Part shown: piece by piece, positions 26,152-35,433 of the stretch
How positions within the stretch are numbered: the stretch's first letter is position 1
Layout: every line of letters begins with the position of its first letter
Origin: Verrucomicrobiia bacterium
GTDB taxonomy: Bacteria > Verrucomicrobiota > Verrucomicrobiia > Verrucomicrobiales > Akkermansiaceae
Length of the DNA: 64,000 nucleotides
Direction of reading: 5' to 3'
Assembly: GCA_947462875.1 (NCBI GenBank)
Contig: CANHQJ010000002.1
Location: 124,001 to 188,000, forward strand
Made by a program: the position numbers and the translations under genes
Notes under the pieces: model-generated
Told to the model about the DNA's origin: nothing
The model's database searches: none
The model's input: only the letters and a program-made list of their open reading frames with translations

Positions 26152-27234
26152 TTAGAGGAGGTGTTCGGGTAGCAGCGGGGACAATTTTTTGATGTCATCC
26201 GCCTGGTGGCGGTTGGCGATGAGCAGGGCGTCATCGGTCTGCACCACTATCAGGTCATCGACCCCCAACAAGGCGATGCGGGAACCCTTGCGGGCGTTGA
26301 AGACGATGTTGTTTTCCGAGTCGATCTCGGAAATTTCGCTGTTGGTGGAGTTCTGATTCCCCTGGACGGGAAGATATTTCGCGATGGAGATCCACGAACC
26401 GACATCGTCCCAGTCGAAGGTGGCTTCCAGATTGAGCACGCGTTTGGCTTTTTCCATCAGGGCGTAGTCGATGGAGATCGGAGTCAGTGCCGGAAATTGT
26501 TTGGCCATGGTGGCCATGACGTCTTTCGATTGGCGGAGCTCCGAGATGAAGTGCGCCAGTTGCGGCGTCTGGCGGGTGAGTTCGCCCATCACGGCGGGGA
26601 TGGACCAGACAAACATGCCCGCGTTCCAACTGAATCCACCCTGCGCGAGGAACTGCTCGGCGAGATCCGCACTCGGTTTTTCGCGGAAGCGTTTCACTTC
26701 GTAGGGCAGGTTTTCGCAATCGAGACCGGTGATGCTGGCGCGCTCGCCGCGCTCGATGTAGCCGTACGACGGGCAGGGCCAGGTGGGCTTGATGCCGATG
26801 GTGATGAGGCCGTCACATTTGCCGGCGATGGTGAGGGCATCGCGCATGACGGATTGGTAGGCTTCGGTATTCGTGATGAGCTGATCGGAGGGCAGCACCA
26901 TCATGATCGCCTCGGGATCGCGCGCGGCGATGAGGCCCACGCCGAGAGCGACGGCGGGTGCCGTGTCGCGCTTCGCGGGCTCGGCGATGATGTTTTCCAG
27001 CGGCAGCTGCGGGGCGACCTCGCGCACGGCGGCGACCTGTTTCTCATTGGTGAGAATCAGGATGTTTTCCACCGGTACCAGTCCGTCAAGGCGGGCGATG
27101 GTCTGCGCCAGCAAGGTGCCGGTGCCGAAAAGATCGAGCAGTTGTTTCGGTTTATGGTCACGGCTGAGAGGCCAAAAACGCGTGCCGGAACCACCGGCGA
27201 GGATCAGGGCGTAGGTATGGGAAAGATCGGACAC
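26152..27234 (-). CDS. manC: Mannose-1-phosphate guanylyltransferase
   Basis: The predicted protein is 360 residues, consistent with a single-domain enzyme without the phosphomannose isomerase part. It makes GDP-mannose from mannose 1-phosphate and GTP. The nucleotide-binding signature is LILAGGSGTRFWPLSRDHKPKQLL; VLPSDQLI, FREKP and NAGMFVW follow at the usual spacing, and the C-terminus has the left-handed helix segment NNIVFNARKG. GTG 27234 was chosen because it starts just ahead of the signature; a TTG at 27258 is the alternative. It lies between recG and ruvX on one strand. Confidence 0.93.
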   Translation of the reverse strand: MSDLSHTYALILAGGSGTRFWPLSRDHKPKQLLDLFGTGTLLAQTIARLDGLVPVENILILTNEKQVAAVREVAPQLPLENIIAEPAKRDTAPAVALGVGLIAARDPEAIMMVLPSDQLITNTEAYQSVMRDALTIAGKCDGLITIGIKPTWPCPSYGYIERGERASITGLDCENLPYEVKRFREKPSADLAEQFLAQGGFSWNAGMFVWSIPAVMGELTRQTPQLAHFISELRQSKDVMATMAKQFPALTPISIDYALMEKAKRVLNLEATFDWDDVGSWISIAKYLPVQGNQNSTNSEISEIDSENNIVFNARKGSRIALLGVDDLIVVQTDDALLIANRHQADDIKKLSPLLPEHLL

Positions 27235-27294
27235 GGCTCGAGGGTAGGAAGAATTCAAGGCGGAAGAAAGAGCAAACTTGTGGCAGTTTCACTT

Positions 27295-29403
27295 TCAATC
27301 GCGTTGCTCGCGTAGGGCGAGTTCCTCGGAGATCCAGGGGCGCAGCGCGGCGTGTTGTTGGTCCAGGTGAGGGTCGCGGGCGATGACTTCATCGGCGAGG
27401 GCGCGCGCTTCTCGTAGCAGCGTGGGGTCGGCGAGGAAGTCGGCGAATTTCAGGTCGGCGATGCCGCTTTGGGCGGTGCCTAACACATCGCCGGGACCGC
27501 GCAGGCGCAGGTCCACTTCGGCGATGACAAAACCATCGTGGCTATCGACAAGAGCCTGGAGTTTTTCCAAAGCCTCGGGCGTTTTGGAATCGGTGAGTAG
27601 GATGCAGTAGGACTTGTGTTCGCCGCGGCCGATGCGTCCGCGCAACTGATGCAACTGCGCGAGGCCGAAGCGTTCGGCGTGGTGGATGATCATGATGTTC
27701 GCATTCGGCACATCGACGCCTACCTCGATCACCGTGGTGGAGACCAAGGCGTGGATTTCCCCGGCGCGAAAGGCCTGCATGGTTTGTTCTTTTTCCTCCG
27801 CGCTCATTTTGCCGTGCAGCAAGCCCGTGCTGTGCGGCTTGAGGCGCTTTTGCCACTTGGCGAATGCTTCGGTGGCGGACTCCGCCTTCACCGTTTCCGA
27901 TTCCTCGACCAGCGGGTAAACGAGATAGGCTTGGCGGCCTTCGGTGAGATGCTGTTTGAGAAAAGCGGTGATGTCGGTGATCTTCGGGTCCTTGCGCAGG
28001 GCGGTGATGACTTTGCCACGGTTCGCCGGGCGCTCATCGAGCACGGAGACATCCAGATCGCCGTAGAGCGTGAGGGTGAGCGTGCGGGGGATGGGTGTGG
28101 CGGTCATCACGAGCACATCGGGCTTCACGCCGTGGGAAATCAGGCGCGCGCGCTGCGAGACACCGAACTTGTGCTGTTCATCGATGACGACAAAGCCGAG
28201 ATCCGGAAACGCGCTGGCATCGTAGAGCAGCGCGTGCGTGCCGATGATGATTTGCGCATCGCCCTCCTCGTGCGCGTGGGATTGCTCCTCGCGGTTCCCG
28301 GTGCGCAGGGATAAGCGCACGCCTAACGGAGCGAGCCATTTCCGGAACGTGAGGTAATGCTGCTCGGCGAGGATTTGCGTGGGGGCCATCAGCGCGGCCT
28401 GGCAGCCGGAATCGATGGCGAGCAGCATGGCGGCCATGGCGACGAACGTTTTTCCCGAGCCGACATCGCCCTGCAGCAAGCGGTTCATCGGGCGCGGGCT
28501 GCGCATGTCGGCGAGGATTTCCTTGATCGAGCGCTTCTGAGCGCCCGTGAGATCGAAGGGCAGTGATTCGTAAAACGCCTTGAGCAAGGTGGTCTTGCGG
28601 CCTAACACACGACCCGCGACATCGAAATGCCTTGCGCGCCGCCAGACGACATTGAGCTGCAGGGCGAAAAATTCTTCCAACGCAAAACGGCGTCGCGCCT
28701 GTTGTGCTTCCGCGAGATCCTCGGGAAAATGGGCGAGGCGCAAATCCGCAAAACGATCGCGACCGGGACTCACATCGATAGGAAAAGCGAAGCTGGCGGG
28801 GTTCACGCGATGCAGCAGCAGGTGCTGGATCTCGCGCAAGCGGCGCTGGGCGATGCCGCTCACGTTTTTATAGATCGGCACGATGCGATCGACGTGGATG
28901 GACTCCGCACCTTCATCGCGGATGATTTCGAACTCCGGGTGATCGATGACCAGCTTGCCTTTGAAATCCTTGACCTTGCCGTAAACGATCACCTCGTGCC
29001 CCGCGGCGAGCATTTTCGAGAGAAACGGCATGTTGAACCAACGGCAGGTGATTTTGTTAGAGCCGAAAACCCCGCCGCTGCCATTGAGAATGATCGCCTC
29101 ATAGGCGGCGTAGGAGGACGAAAAACGCATGGAGCGGGCATCGATCACCATGCCGCGCAGGCACACGGCGTGCGCGGTGGGCATGACGGGAAAGGCATCG
29201 AACTGCCGCCTGTCCTCGTGGCGCTTCGGCAGGTGCATGAGCAGGTCTCCATAGGTCGATAGACCGATCGTCTTGAACGCCGCGATTTCCTTCGGCGTGA
29301 GGAAGGAAGATTGCTCCAGCAAATTGCCGGCGGGAAGTAGAAGAGAGGCGTCCACGATCGTGTGGAAACAGCATGAGGACAAAGCATGGCATTTGCCAAT
29401 CAT
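27295..29403 (-). CDS. recG: ATP-dependent DNA helicase RecG
   Basis: The predicted protein is 702 residues, close to the usual 690. It remodels stalled replication forks and Holliday junctions. An N-terminal wedge/OB domain (for example LMHLPKRHEDRR) is followed by the helicase core with Walker A LLQGDVGSGKTFVA, the DEQH box VVIDEQHKFGV, TATPIPRTL, and the C-terminal motifs STTVIEVGVDVPNA and QLRGRIGRG. The end ELALREQRD is normal. A GTG at 29355 would give a slightly shorter protein. It heads the recG-manC-ruvX-thyA-folA run and is divergent from the glyoxalase gene. Confidence 0.97.
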   Translation of the reverse strand: MIGKCHALSSCCFHTIVDASLLLPAGNLLEQSSFLTPKEIAAFKTIGLSTYGDLLMHLPKRHEDRRQFDAFPVMPTAHAVCLRGMVIDARSMRFSSSYAAYEAIILNGSGGVFGSNKITCRWFNMPFLSKMLAAGHEVIVYGKVKDFKGKLVIDHPEFEIIRDEGAESIHVDRIVPIYKNVSGIAQRRLREIQHLLLHRVNPASFAFPIDVSPGRDRFADLRLAHFPEDLAEAQQARRRFALEEFFALQLNVVWRRARHFDVAGRVLGRKTTLLKAFYESLPFDLTGAQKRSIKEILADMRSPRPMNRLLQGDVGSGKTFVAMAAMLLAIDSGCQAALMAPTQILAEQHYLTFRKWLAPLGVRLSLRTGNREEQSHAHEEGDAQIIIGTHALLYDASAFPDLGFVVIDEQHKFGVSQRARLISHGVKPDVLVMTATPIPRTLTLTLYGDLDVSVLDERPANRGKVITALRKDPKITDITAFLKQHLTEGRQAYLVYPLVEESETVKAESATEAFAKWQKRLKPHSTGLLHGKMSAEEKEQTMQAFRAGEIHALVSTTVIEVGVDVPNANIMIIHHAERFGLAQLHQLRGRIGRGEHKSYCILLTDSKTPEALEKLQALVDSHDGFVIAEVDLRLRGPGDVLGTAQSGIADLKFADFLADPTLLREARALADEVIARDPHLDQQHAALRPWISEELALREQRD

Positions 29404-29479
29404 AAATGCTCATAAGAACACCTTTTTCTCCGGCGCTGCCGGGCTTGCGTGGTCGGAGATCCTGCGCTAGGCTGAGATC

Positions 29480-29857
29480 ATGATTCGTTTTTTACACACC
29501 CGCATTCGCGTCAAGGACATCGAGGCATCGATCGCATTTTACCAAAAACTCGGTTACACCGAAGGCGTGCGCAAGGCTTCCCCGCAGGGCAACCAGTTGG
29601 CCTTTCTTGAACTGCCGGGCAATGATGTGTTTCTGGAACTGTGCCATTCTCCCGACTACACCGCCACCTGCCCCGAGGATCTGATGCACACCTGTCTCGG
29701 CGTGCCCGATATCATCGCCTACTGCGATCAGGTCGAAAAGGCGGGCATCGAGATCTGGCCATCGGCCTGGCGCGAAAAATTCCTCAACGACGAGAAAAAA
29801 ATGGCCTTCGTCACCGATCCGGATGGCTACGAGGTCGAGATTCTCGAGCGCCGGTAA
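29480..29857 (+). CDS. Lactoylglutathione lyase-like glyoxalase (VOC family)
   Basis: The predicted protein is 125 residues with two beta-alpha-beta-beta-beta repeats typical of the VOC fold. Likely metal ligands are His6 (LHTRIRV), Glu in FLELCHS, His in DLMHTCLGV and Glu in DGYEVEILER, the H-E-H-E set of nickel-type glyoxalase I. It probably detoxifies methylglyoxal; related ring-cleaving or isomerase activities are not excluded. It is convergent with the porin gene, and a strong hairpin lies between the two. Confidence 0.88.
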   Translation: MIRFLHTRIRVKDIEASIAFYQKLGYTEGVRKASPQGNQLAFLELPGNDVFLELCHSPDYTATCPEDLMHTCLGVPDIIAYCDQVEKAGIEIWPSAWREKFLNDEKKMAFVTDPDGYEVEILERR

Positions 29858-29879
29858 TCCGTCGTGTTTTTCCACTCAT

Positions 29880-29902
29880 CTGAGTGCCAGAGCGGCACTC
29901 AG
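29880..29902. terminator. Hairpin between convergent genes
   Basis: A perfect 9-bp stem (CTGAGTGCC/GGCACTCAG) with a 5-nt loop overlaps the porin stop codon. It has no T-run on either side in the right position, so it may act as a bidirectional stop or as a 3'-end protector. Confidence 0.6.
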
Positions 29903-31218
29903 AAGCTCAGTTTGGCACCCGTTTGCCACATCAGGCTGGTGGTGTCCGTTTCGGAATCGAGGTCATCGCGGAACAGCGTGTACTCGAGGCCGTTGCTGAT
30001 GATCATGCGGTTCTCATAAAGATGGACATTGGCACCGAGGTAGAACGAGTGATACTCATCGCCGCTGACGATGGGACTATCGCCCTGATAGAACGGATCC
30101 GCGCCGGGACCGTAGCCACCGTAGATCGCATCCTGTTTGTCGGTATCGGCATAGTGATACCGGGCGACCAACTGGATGGTGCTGGGCATGATCCAGTAGG
30201 TGGGCATCAGCGTGAGGCCCCAGGCGTTGTTGTCACCGCGGGCGACGGTGAAGTCACCGATGAAACCGAAACGGTCCTGTTGCAGGCTGAAGCCGGTGGA
30301 GTAGAGATCACTGTAGCCGGTGGCACCGGCATAGCGGTGGCGCGGTAACACGTCGCTGCCGTCCTGATCGAGATTGTGGACATAGTTCAGATACCAGCGC
30401 GTGCGCAGCGGCGCGCCCGATTCCGCCTTGCCGACCTTTTCGTAGGAAACGCCGGCATTGATCAATCCATCGTTTTTGATGCCGGGGATGTTATCGCTGA
30501 AATCACCCGAGAACCAACCGAGTTGATAGGTCCAGCCTTTGTTGGTGGCATCGAACATCACGCCGAGGCTGTCGGCGGGGGCGATCATGTTCGAGAGCAG
30601 CGAGCGTTCGCTGATGAGCAGTTCCGCATCCGGCGTGTTGTTTTCGATCGTGCTGAGCGGGCGGAATTTGCCGAAAGTCACGCCGGTGTTTTCCGTCATT
30701 TCCGTGCGCGCCTTGAGCGTCTGGATCCCGTTCATGCGCGAGGGGCCGGCCATTTCGACCACGCCGGTGACTTCCGTGCGGTAAAAGGCCTTCATGCGGG
30801 CGCCGAGTTGGGCGCGGCGCATTTGCATGTCATTGACGTTTTGATTGAGGGGGGAGGTCTTGAGATCGTTATCGATCGAACCCCAGGCACCCGCGCCCTC
30901 GAACAATCCGGTGAGGGAAAATTCCTGCACGTAGGGATTTTTTTCATTTTGATAAAGCAAGGCGCGCGACCAGATCGGGTCGAACATTTCATGGGACTTG
31001 ACCGAGAATTCGGACGGCACCATGGCTTTGTAGGGCTTGGTGCTTTTGCCTTCGGCATCGGTGGCTCCGATGGCACCGCTCAGCACGGGGGCATCCTCGG
31101 GCTGCGGCGGCACCGTGACCGCGGCGGCGTCTTTTTTGCCCTCGAGGATATCGAGCGCTTCGTTGGCCAGCAGCGGGGCTGACAGCGAAAAGAGCATGAC
31201 AACAGAGTGAAGTTTCAT
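29899..31218 (-). CDS. Outer-membrane porin, PorinO/P-like
   Basis: The predicted protein is 439 residues. It has a signal peptide (cut after about residue 18, ending LLANE), a short Ala/Pro-rich periplasmic lead (about 20-60) and then a beta-barrel of about 16 strands, with alternating aromatic and polar residues and a C-terminal Phe (TGAKLSF). The barrel pattern, including GVTFGKFRPL and YQLGWFSGDFSDN, resembles phosphate-selective porins O and P. The ligand cannot be fixed from sequence. It is the last gene of the minus-strand TonB cluster, 23 bp after the TPR gene, and probably passes small solutes through the outer membrane beside the energised receptor. Confidence 0.85.
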   Translation of the reverse strand: MKLHSVVMLFSLSAPLLANEALDILEGKKDAAAVTVPPQPEDAPVLSGAIGATDAEGKSTKPYKAMVPSEFSVKSHEMFDPIWSRALLYQNEKNPYVQEFSLTGLFEGAGAWGSIDNDLKTSPLNQNVNDMQMRRAQLGARMKAFYRTEVTGVVEMAGPSRMNGIQTLKARTEMTENTGVTFGKFRPLSTIENNTPDAELLISERSLLSNMIAPADSLGVMFDATNKGWTYQLGWFSGDFSDNIPGIKNDGLINAGVSYEKVGKAESGAPLRTRWYLNYVHNLDQDGSDVLPRHRYAGATGYSDLYSTGFSLQQDRFGFIGDFTVARGDNNAWGLTLMPTYWIMPSTIQLVARYHYADTDKQDAIYGGYGPGADPFYQGDSPIVSGDEYHSFYLGANVHLYENRMIISNGLEYTLFRDDLDSETDTTSLMWQTGAKLSF

Positions 31219-31241
31219 AAGTGGGTGTGTTAGGGTAAAAG

Positions 31242-32726
31242 TTATTTCGGCGGTTGAGCGTTCGCGCGCTCGGCTTGTTCACGTTCCAGACGCGCTTTTT
31301 CGCGATCGGCAGCGCGGCGCACACGGCTGGCATACTGTTCGAGGGACTCCGTCTTCTTGAGTGAAAGCGCTTTTTCGATGAACGGAAGAGCCTCCAGTGC
31401 GCGGTTGTCGCGAATCAGCAACTGACCGTATCCGAGGTTGGCGGCATAGGCCGTGGCATCGTGCTGCATGGCCAGCATGTAATTGGTTTTCGCCTCGCCG
31501 ATGTGCTTGCGGATTTTATCCTCGTCCGTCTCAATCTTCGCGCATTGATCGTAGTGTCTGGCAGTCTCTAACAAAATATCGGGATTGGTTGGATTGTCTT
31601 GAAGCAACCGTGCGAGAATGCTGCCGACCACATCCGGTTGGTTGTTGTTACGGGCGATTTTCACTGCCGTGAGATCCAGAGCCAGTCGGTCGGCGGGAGT
31701 GATCTTGTCACCCGCCTTTGCGCGGATTTTTTGCAACATCTCGCCTGCTTCCTTGGGATTGCCGTTGTCGTTGAGGATTTTCGCCGACTTCAAGGCCTGT
31801 GCCACATCAAACTGCGTGGCACGGCTCATGGCATCCGCAAAGGCATCGAGCGCCAGCCGCGGTTGCGTTTGGTCAATGTAGATGTTTCCCAACAGAACGA
31901 GGCTCTTCTCATCGGCCAGGCCAAGCAGGCGCATCATTTCCAGATTGATGATCGCCTCGTCGAATTTTTCCATGGCGAGATACGCGCTGGTCTGACGCAT
32001 CCACAACTGGCGGTCCTGGGAATTTTCCTTGATCAGGATGCCGAACATGCTGGCCGCATCCTCATACTTGTCCTGCATGAGCAATGTCTGCGCCAGTCCC
32101 AGCTTCCAATCGCGCGAGTTGGGGTCGATCAAATACGCCTGTCGATAGGCGTTCTCGGCCGCCACGGCATTTTGTTTGAACATGTAGCAATAGCCCAACA
32201 TGCCCATCACACGCGCGGATTTTTCTCCCAGCTCGACCGATTTCTGGAAGGCGGCGAGGGCGTCATCCATTTTGTTTTGCGATGTGTAGAGAAACCCGAG
32301 GTTGGTGTAGGTGCGGCGGAACTTGGGAAAGCGGCGGATGGCCTCTTTGAACGAACGCTCGGCTTCATTGAGACGTTCCGATTGGAAATAGAGATTGCCC
32401 AACACGAAGACGAGCGCCGGACTGATTTCCCCCGGTTGCAAATTCGGATCGGTGGGTGCGGTGGTTTCCTTGATGTAGAGAACCAGTTGGTTTTCCGCAT
32501 CCTTGAATTTCGATTCCGCAAACAACGCTTGCAGGCGACCCAACAGCTTTTGTTCGGTATCGGTGACATCCGGCTCGACCTCGGAGAGAATGCCGTAACT
32601 GCCGACAAACTCTTTGGCAAAACCCGGTTGGCGGAACAAGGGCGCGGGAGCAATCAATGACTCCTCTGCCAGGGACGAATGAATCCCCCAGATGCCTAAC
32701 AAGGATAGAATGATGTGTTTTGTCAT
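31242..32726 (-). CDS. TPR-repeat protein of the TonB cluster
   Basis: The predicted protein is 494 residues with a signal peptide (ending HSSLAEES), then a long array of tetratricopeptide repeats (about residues 55-470), for example AERSFKEAIRRFPKFRRTYTNLGFLYTSQ and NAYRQAYLIDPNSRDWKLGLAQTLL. It ends in a charged, Lys/Arg/Glu-rich helix. It should be periplasmic and act as a docking scaffold. It begins 2 bp after the tonB stop. TPR proteins in this position are known from TonB3/TtpC-type clusters of Proteobacteria, where they support the TonB complex. Confidence 0.9.
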   Translation of the reverse strand: MTKHIILSLLGIWGIHSSLAEESLIAPAPLFRQPGFAKEFVGSYGILSEVEPDVTDTEQKLLGRLQALFAESKFKDAENQLVLYIKETTAPTDPNLQPGEISPALVFVLGNLYFQSERLNEAERSFKEAIRRFPKFRRTYTNLGFLYTSQNKMDDALAAFQKSVELGEKSARVMGMLGYCYMFKQNAVAAENAYRQAYLIDPNSRDWKLGLAQTLLMQDKYEDAASMFGILIKENSQDRQLWMRQTSAYLAMEKFDEAIINLEMMRLLGLADEKSLVLLGNIYIDQTQPRLALDAFADAMSRATQFDVAQALKSAKILNDNGNPKEAGEMLQKIRAKAGDKITPADRLALDLTAVKIARNNNQPDVVGSILARLLQDNPTNPDILLETARHYDQCAKIETDEDKIRKHIGEAKTNYMLAMQHDATAYAANLGYGQLLIRDNRALEALPFIEKALSLKKTESLEQYASRVRRAADREKARLEREQAERANAQPPK

Positions 32727-32728
32727 AA

Positions 32729-33436
32729 TCAGCTGTTTTTAACTTCGAATGTGTAAGGGATGAGACAGTTGCTCTGCACGGGTTTGCCGTCGCGCGAACC
32801 GGGTTTGAATTTCCATTTTTGCACGGCCGCGACCACCGCTTTGTCTAGCTCCGCCTGGCCCGAGCTTTGTTTGATGCTGACCTTGGTGACAGCGCCTGAG
32901 GAATCGACGGTGGCGGATACCACCACCTTGCCGCCTATTTTTTTGCGCAACAAGGCGCTGGGATACGTCGGCTGCACCTTGAGGGTAGGCACGGGGGGCT
33001 CGGTGTCGCCGCCATCGCCCATGAGATCGTCTTCCTCGGAATCACCGGCTCTGCCGCGTCTGCCGAATCGCGGAACATCCATCACAAAGCCGCCCGCTCC
33101 CTCGCCCATGGCCATTTCGCCGAGGTCAAGGCCCAGGTCGTTCACGGGCTCGTCGGGTGAAACATCCGCATCCTCGGGGATTTCCACGGGCTCCAGAGGT
33201 TCATCATATTCCTCGGGTTCGGGTTTCTGCTCTTCAGGCGCGGGTGGTGGCGGAGGTGGGGGTGGCGGAGGAGCGAACTCCACGAATTGGAATTCCTCCT
33301 CCTGGCCCTGCTCATCCACTGTCGAGCCATTGATGAAAAGTGACGTCACACCTCCCGCGATCACCAAACCAAGAAGAACAAGGATGGCCTTGACCTTTTT
33401 GGGCTTGTCATCGGATATGGTGGAAAATTGCCTCAT
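32729..33436 (-). CDS. tonB: TonB energy transducer
   Basis: The predicted protein is 235 residues. A short cytoplasmic start and one membrane anchor (about 16-34) lead to a periplasmic linker with ten consecutive prolines (about 55-65) and many Pro-Glu repeats. A Gly-rich stretch follows, and then the C-terminal TonB domain (about 150-233) with VQPTYPSALLRKKIGGKVVVSATVDSSG and the end QKWKFKPGSRDGKPV. It carries energy from ExbB/ExbD to outer-membrane receptors, here most likely the receptor encoded at 38429-41848. It is 9 bp downstream of exbD. Confidence 0.95.
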   Translation of the reverse strand: MRQFSTISDDKPKKVKAILVLLGLVIAGGVTSLFINGSTVDEQGQEEEFQFVEFAPPPPPPPPPPAPEEQKPEPEEYDEPLEPVEIPEDADVSPDEPVNDLGLDLGEMAMGEGAGGFVMDVPRFGRRGRAGDSEEDDLMGDGGDTEPPVPTLKVQPTYPSALLRKKIGGKVVVSATVDSSGAVTKVSIKQSSGQAELDKAVVAAVQKWKFKPGSRDGKPVQSNCLIPYTFEVKNS

Positions 33437-33445
33437 GAATCGTGA

Positions 33446-33850
33446 TTATTGGTTAGGCTGGGTTGCCAGACCGATTTTGGTGATCCCGTTTTTTCCCAGC
33501 ATCGTCACCACGGCCATGATTTTCTGATATTGCGTGGAGCTGTCCCCGCGCACCACTACGGGCAGGTCGGGTGTCACGGCCACCATGCCGGAAATCTTGC
33601 TTTCCAGTTCTTCCAGCGACATGGGCGTCAGGTTCAAGGTGATCTTGCCTTCCGAGTCGATGGTGATCGCCTGGATTTTCGGTGCGCTGATGTCTGCCGC
33701 CGCTTTGCTGCCCGCTTTGGGCAGATCGACTTTCACGCCCTTCACTCCCGCCGCGGTCATCACGATGAAAATGAGCAGCAACACCAGATACAGGTCCACC
33801 ATCGGTGTGACGTTGATATCATCAAAACTTTTATCGTCTCCAGAGGCCAT
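33446..33850 (-). CDS. exbD: ExbD/TolR-family proton channel subunit
   Basis: The predicted protein is 134 residues with one membrane helix near the N-terminus. The helix holds the proton-carrying Asp19 in VTPMVDLYLVLLLIFIV, the key residue of the family. The periplasmic domain ends with the usual VVVRGDSSTQYQKIMAVVTMLGKNGITKIGLAT pattern. It forms the ion-driven motor with the long ExbB encoded 21 bp upstream and energises TonB encoded just downstream. Confidence 0.96.
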   Translation of the reverse strand: MASGDDKSFDDINVTPMVDLYLVLLLIFIVMTAAGVKGVKVDLPKAGSKAAADISAPKIQAITIDSEGKITLNLTPMSLEELESKISGMVAVTPDLPVVVRGDSSTQYQKIMAVVTMLGKNGITKIGLATQPNQ

Positions 33851-33871
33851 GATAAGGATTGGTTGGAAATG

Positions 33872-35413
33872 TCAGATGTCCTCGCTATCGCTGAACTTCG
33901 GTGCGGTGGCTTCGTTGACTTGAGGATAAAACTCCGCCATTTTGGAAACAAACTCATCAATGAACACTTTCACTTCCGATGTGATGTTCTTGATGCGGTT
34001 GTTCAGGTAGGAGTAGGCGAAGAGTGCGGGGATCGCGACGATCAGGCCCGCCACGGTGGCAAGCAGAGCCGAGGCGATACCCGGCGCGATCGCGTTCACA
34101 TTGACCTCGCCCTCTTTGGAAATGATGGCGAAGGTGATCATCACGCCTACCACCGTGCCCAGCAGGCCGACATAGGGGCCACCGGCGATGCTGATGGTCA
34201 GATACACCAGACCGTTGGTGAGCTTGTGCTGGAGATTGACAAGACCGGCGTCCAGTGCGGCGCGAACGGCCTGGATCGAACGTCCGGAGAGTCCTTTGTG
34301 GCCGGACTTCACGGAACTCACCCGAGCGGTGATCTCTCCGGCACCGATGTGATAGATCTCATAAAAGGGCGAACGTTTCATCGCCGGCGTTTCGGTCAAG
34401 GTCTGCGCCTCGGCATTGCGCTCGAGAGTGGTGAGGTCGTTGGCCATTTTGCGCCACTCGCGCATGAAGTCGTGATTGCCTTTCTCGATCTTGTTCAGAT
34501 AGAGGATCTTGCGTGCGGCAACGGTCCATCCGACGCCGATCATGGCGACACAAATCGCGATCGCGATCCAGCCGTCGAACATCATGTTCTTGGCGATATC
34601 GCCGAAGAGCATCACGTGTTCGAGCGCTTTGTTTTGACCGCCCGGATGTTTCATCTCTGCCGTGATCGCTTTGCCCATGGTGCCATCGATCGGCAGCATG
34701 CCGGTGCCACTGGCGATCACCTGCGCGATCGCTCCGCCCGACTTGTTGATGGAAACGAAGGCCGGGTAGCCCGATCCGGTGTCGGACATGGGGCAGATGC
34801 CCTCCGAGATCTTGTCCTGGGCGGCGAAGAATACCGATGGCCCCATGATCAGAAAACTTCCTTCGATCGATCTTCCGGCGAATCCGAAAGCCTTGCCTGT
34901 GTAGGTGTGTCCGCCAGCGAGATCGGCGAGGCGTTTGATGCCAAGGGACAGCACTTTGACGCGCTCGTTGATTTCCTTCACCGGCTCGTTCACGGCGTTG
35001 AGCGCGCTTTGATCGATGTTGGCCACTTCCTCTTTGTATTGCTGATACTCCGCCGGATGGATGCGGGTCATGAAGGCCTTCGAATACTGATTGAGCAATC
35101 CCGATGCGTAGGTGAACTGTGCTTTGCGCTGATCCACTTCCTTTTCCAGCGTTTTCGTCTTGATGGTGCGCATCTCTTCGTCGCGCTCCAGAGCTCGCAA
35201 TTCCTTGGTCAGTGCGATGACCTCATCGTCGAGCTTGTTGATTTCATTGTAGGTGAAACGGCGCAGATCGCTGTTTTGCGCCACCGTTTTGTTCAGATCC
35301 TGGGCAGCTTGCTCGATACGGTTTTTGGATTCCGTCAGCGTGTCTGACTCCGCGGCGAATGCCAATGGCACCAGAACTGCGGAGAGAATCGTGTGAGTGA
35401 TCAAATGTTTCAT
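33872..35413 (-). CDS. Long ExbB/TolQ/MotA-family protein with periplasmic coiled coil (TtpC-like)
   Basis: The predicted protein is 513 residues, about twice the size of ordinary ExbB. A signal peptide (residues 1-20) and a long coiled coil (about 20-110) precede a periplasmic region (about 120-270). Three membrane helices (about 277-298, 400-430 and 448-468) then carry the MotA/TolQ/ExbB signature, including GPYVGLLGTVVGVMITF and IASALLATVAGLIVAIPALFAY. This layout matches the long ExbB (TtpC) of TonB3-type systems. Those clusters usually have a second, short ExbB as well; none is present here. ATG 35413 was chosen because it opens a good signal peptide. It lies between the DUF3450-like and exbD genes. 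Confidence 0.92.
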   Translation of the reverse strand: MKHLITHTILSAVLVPLAFAAESDTLTESKNRIEQAAQDLNKTVAQNSDLRRFTYNEINKLDDEVIALTKELRALERDEEMRTIKTKTLEKEVDQRKAQFTYASGLLNQYSKAFMTRIHPAEYQQYKEEVANIDQSALNAVNEPVKEINERVKVLSLGIKRLADLAGGHTYTGKAFGFAGRSIEGSFLIMGPSVFFAAQDKISEGICPMSDTGSGYPAFVSINKSGGAIAQVIASGTGMLPIDGTMGKAITAEMKHPGGQNKALEHVMLFGDIAKNMMFDGWIAIAICVAMIGVGWTVAARKILYLNKIEKGNHDFMREWRKMANDLTTLERNAEAQTLTETPAMKRSPFYEIYHIGAGEITARVSSVKSGHKGLSGRSIQAVRAALDAGLVNLQHKLTNGLVYLTISIAGGPYVGLLGTVVGVMITFAIISKEGEVNVNAIAPGIASALLATVAGLIVAIPALFAYSYLNNRIKNITSEVKVFIDEFVSKMAEFYPQVNEATAPKFSDSEDI

Positions 35414-35433
35414 GAATGATAAAAGTAAAGGTT

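Noticed and set aside
24839-26155. A 438-residue plus-strand frame over thyA and ruvX
   Set aside because: It is a shadow of genes with intact catalytic motifs.
33449-35347. A 632-residue plus-strand frame over exbD and the long exbB
   Set aside because: It is the complement of well-supported genes, is His/Gly/Arg-rich, and has no motifs.
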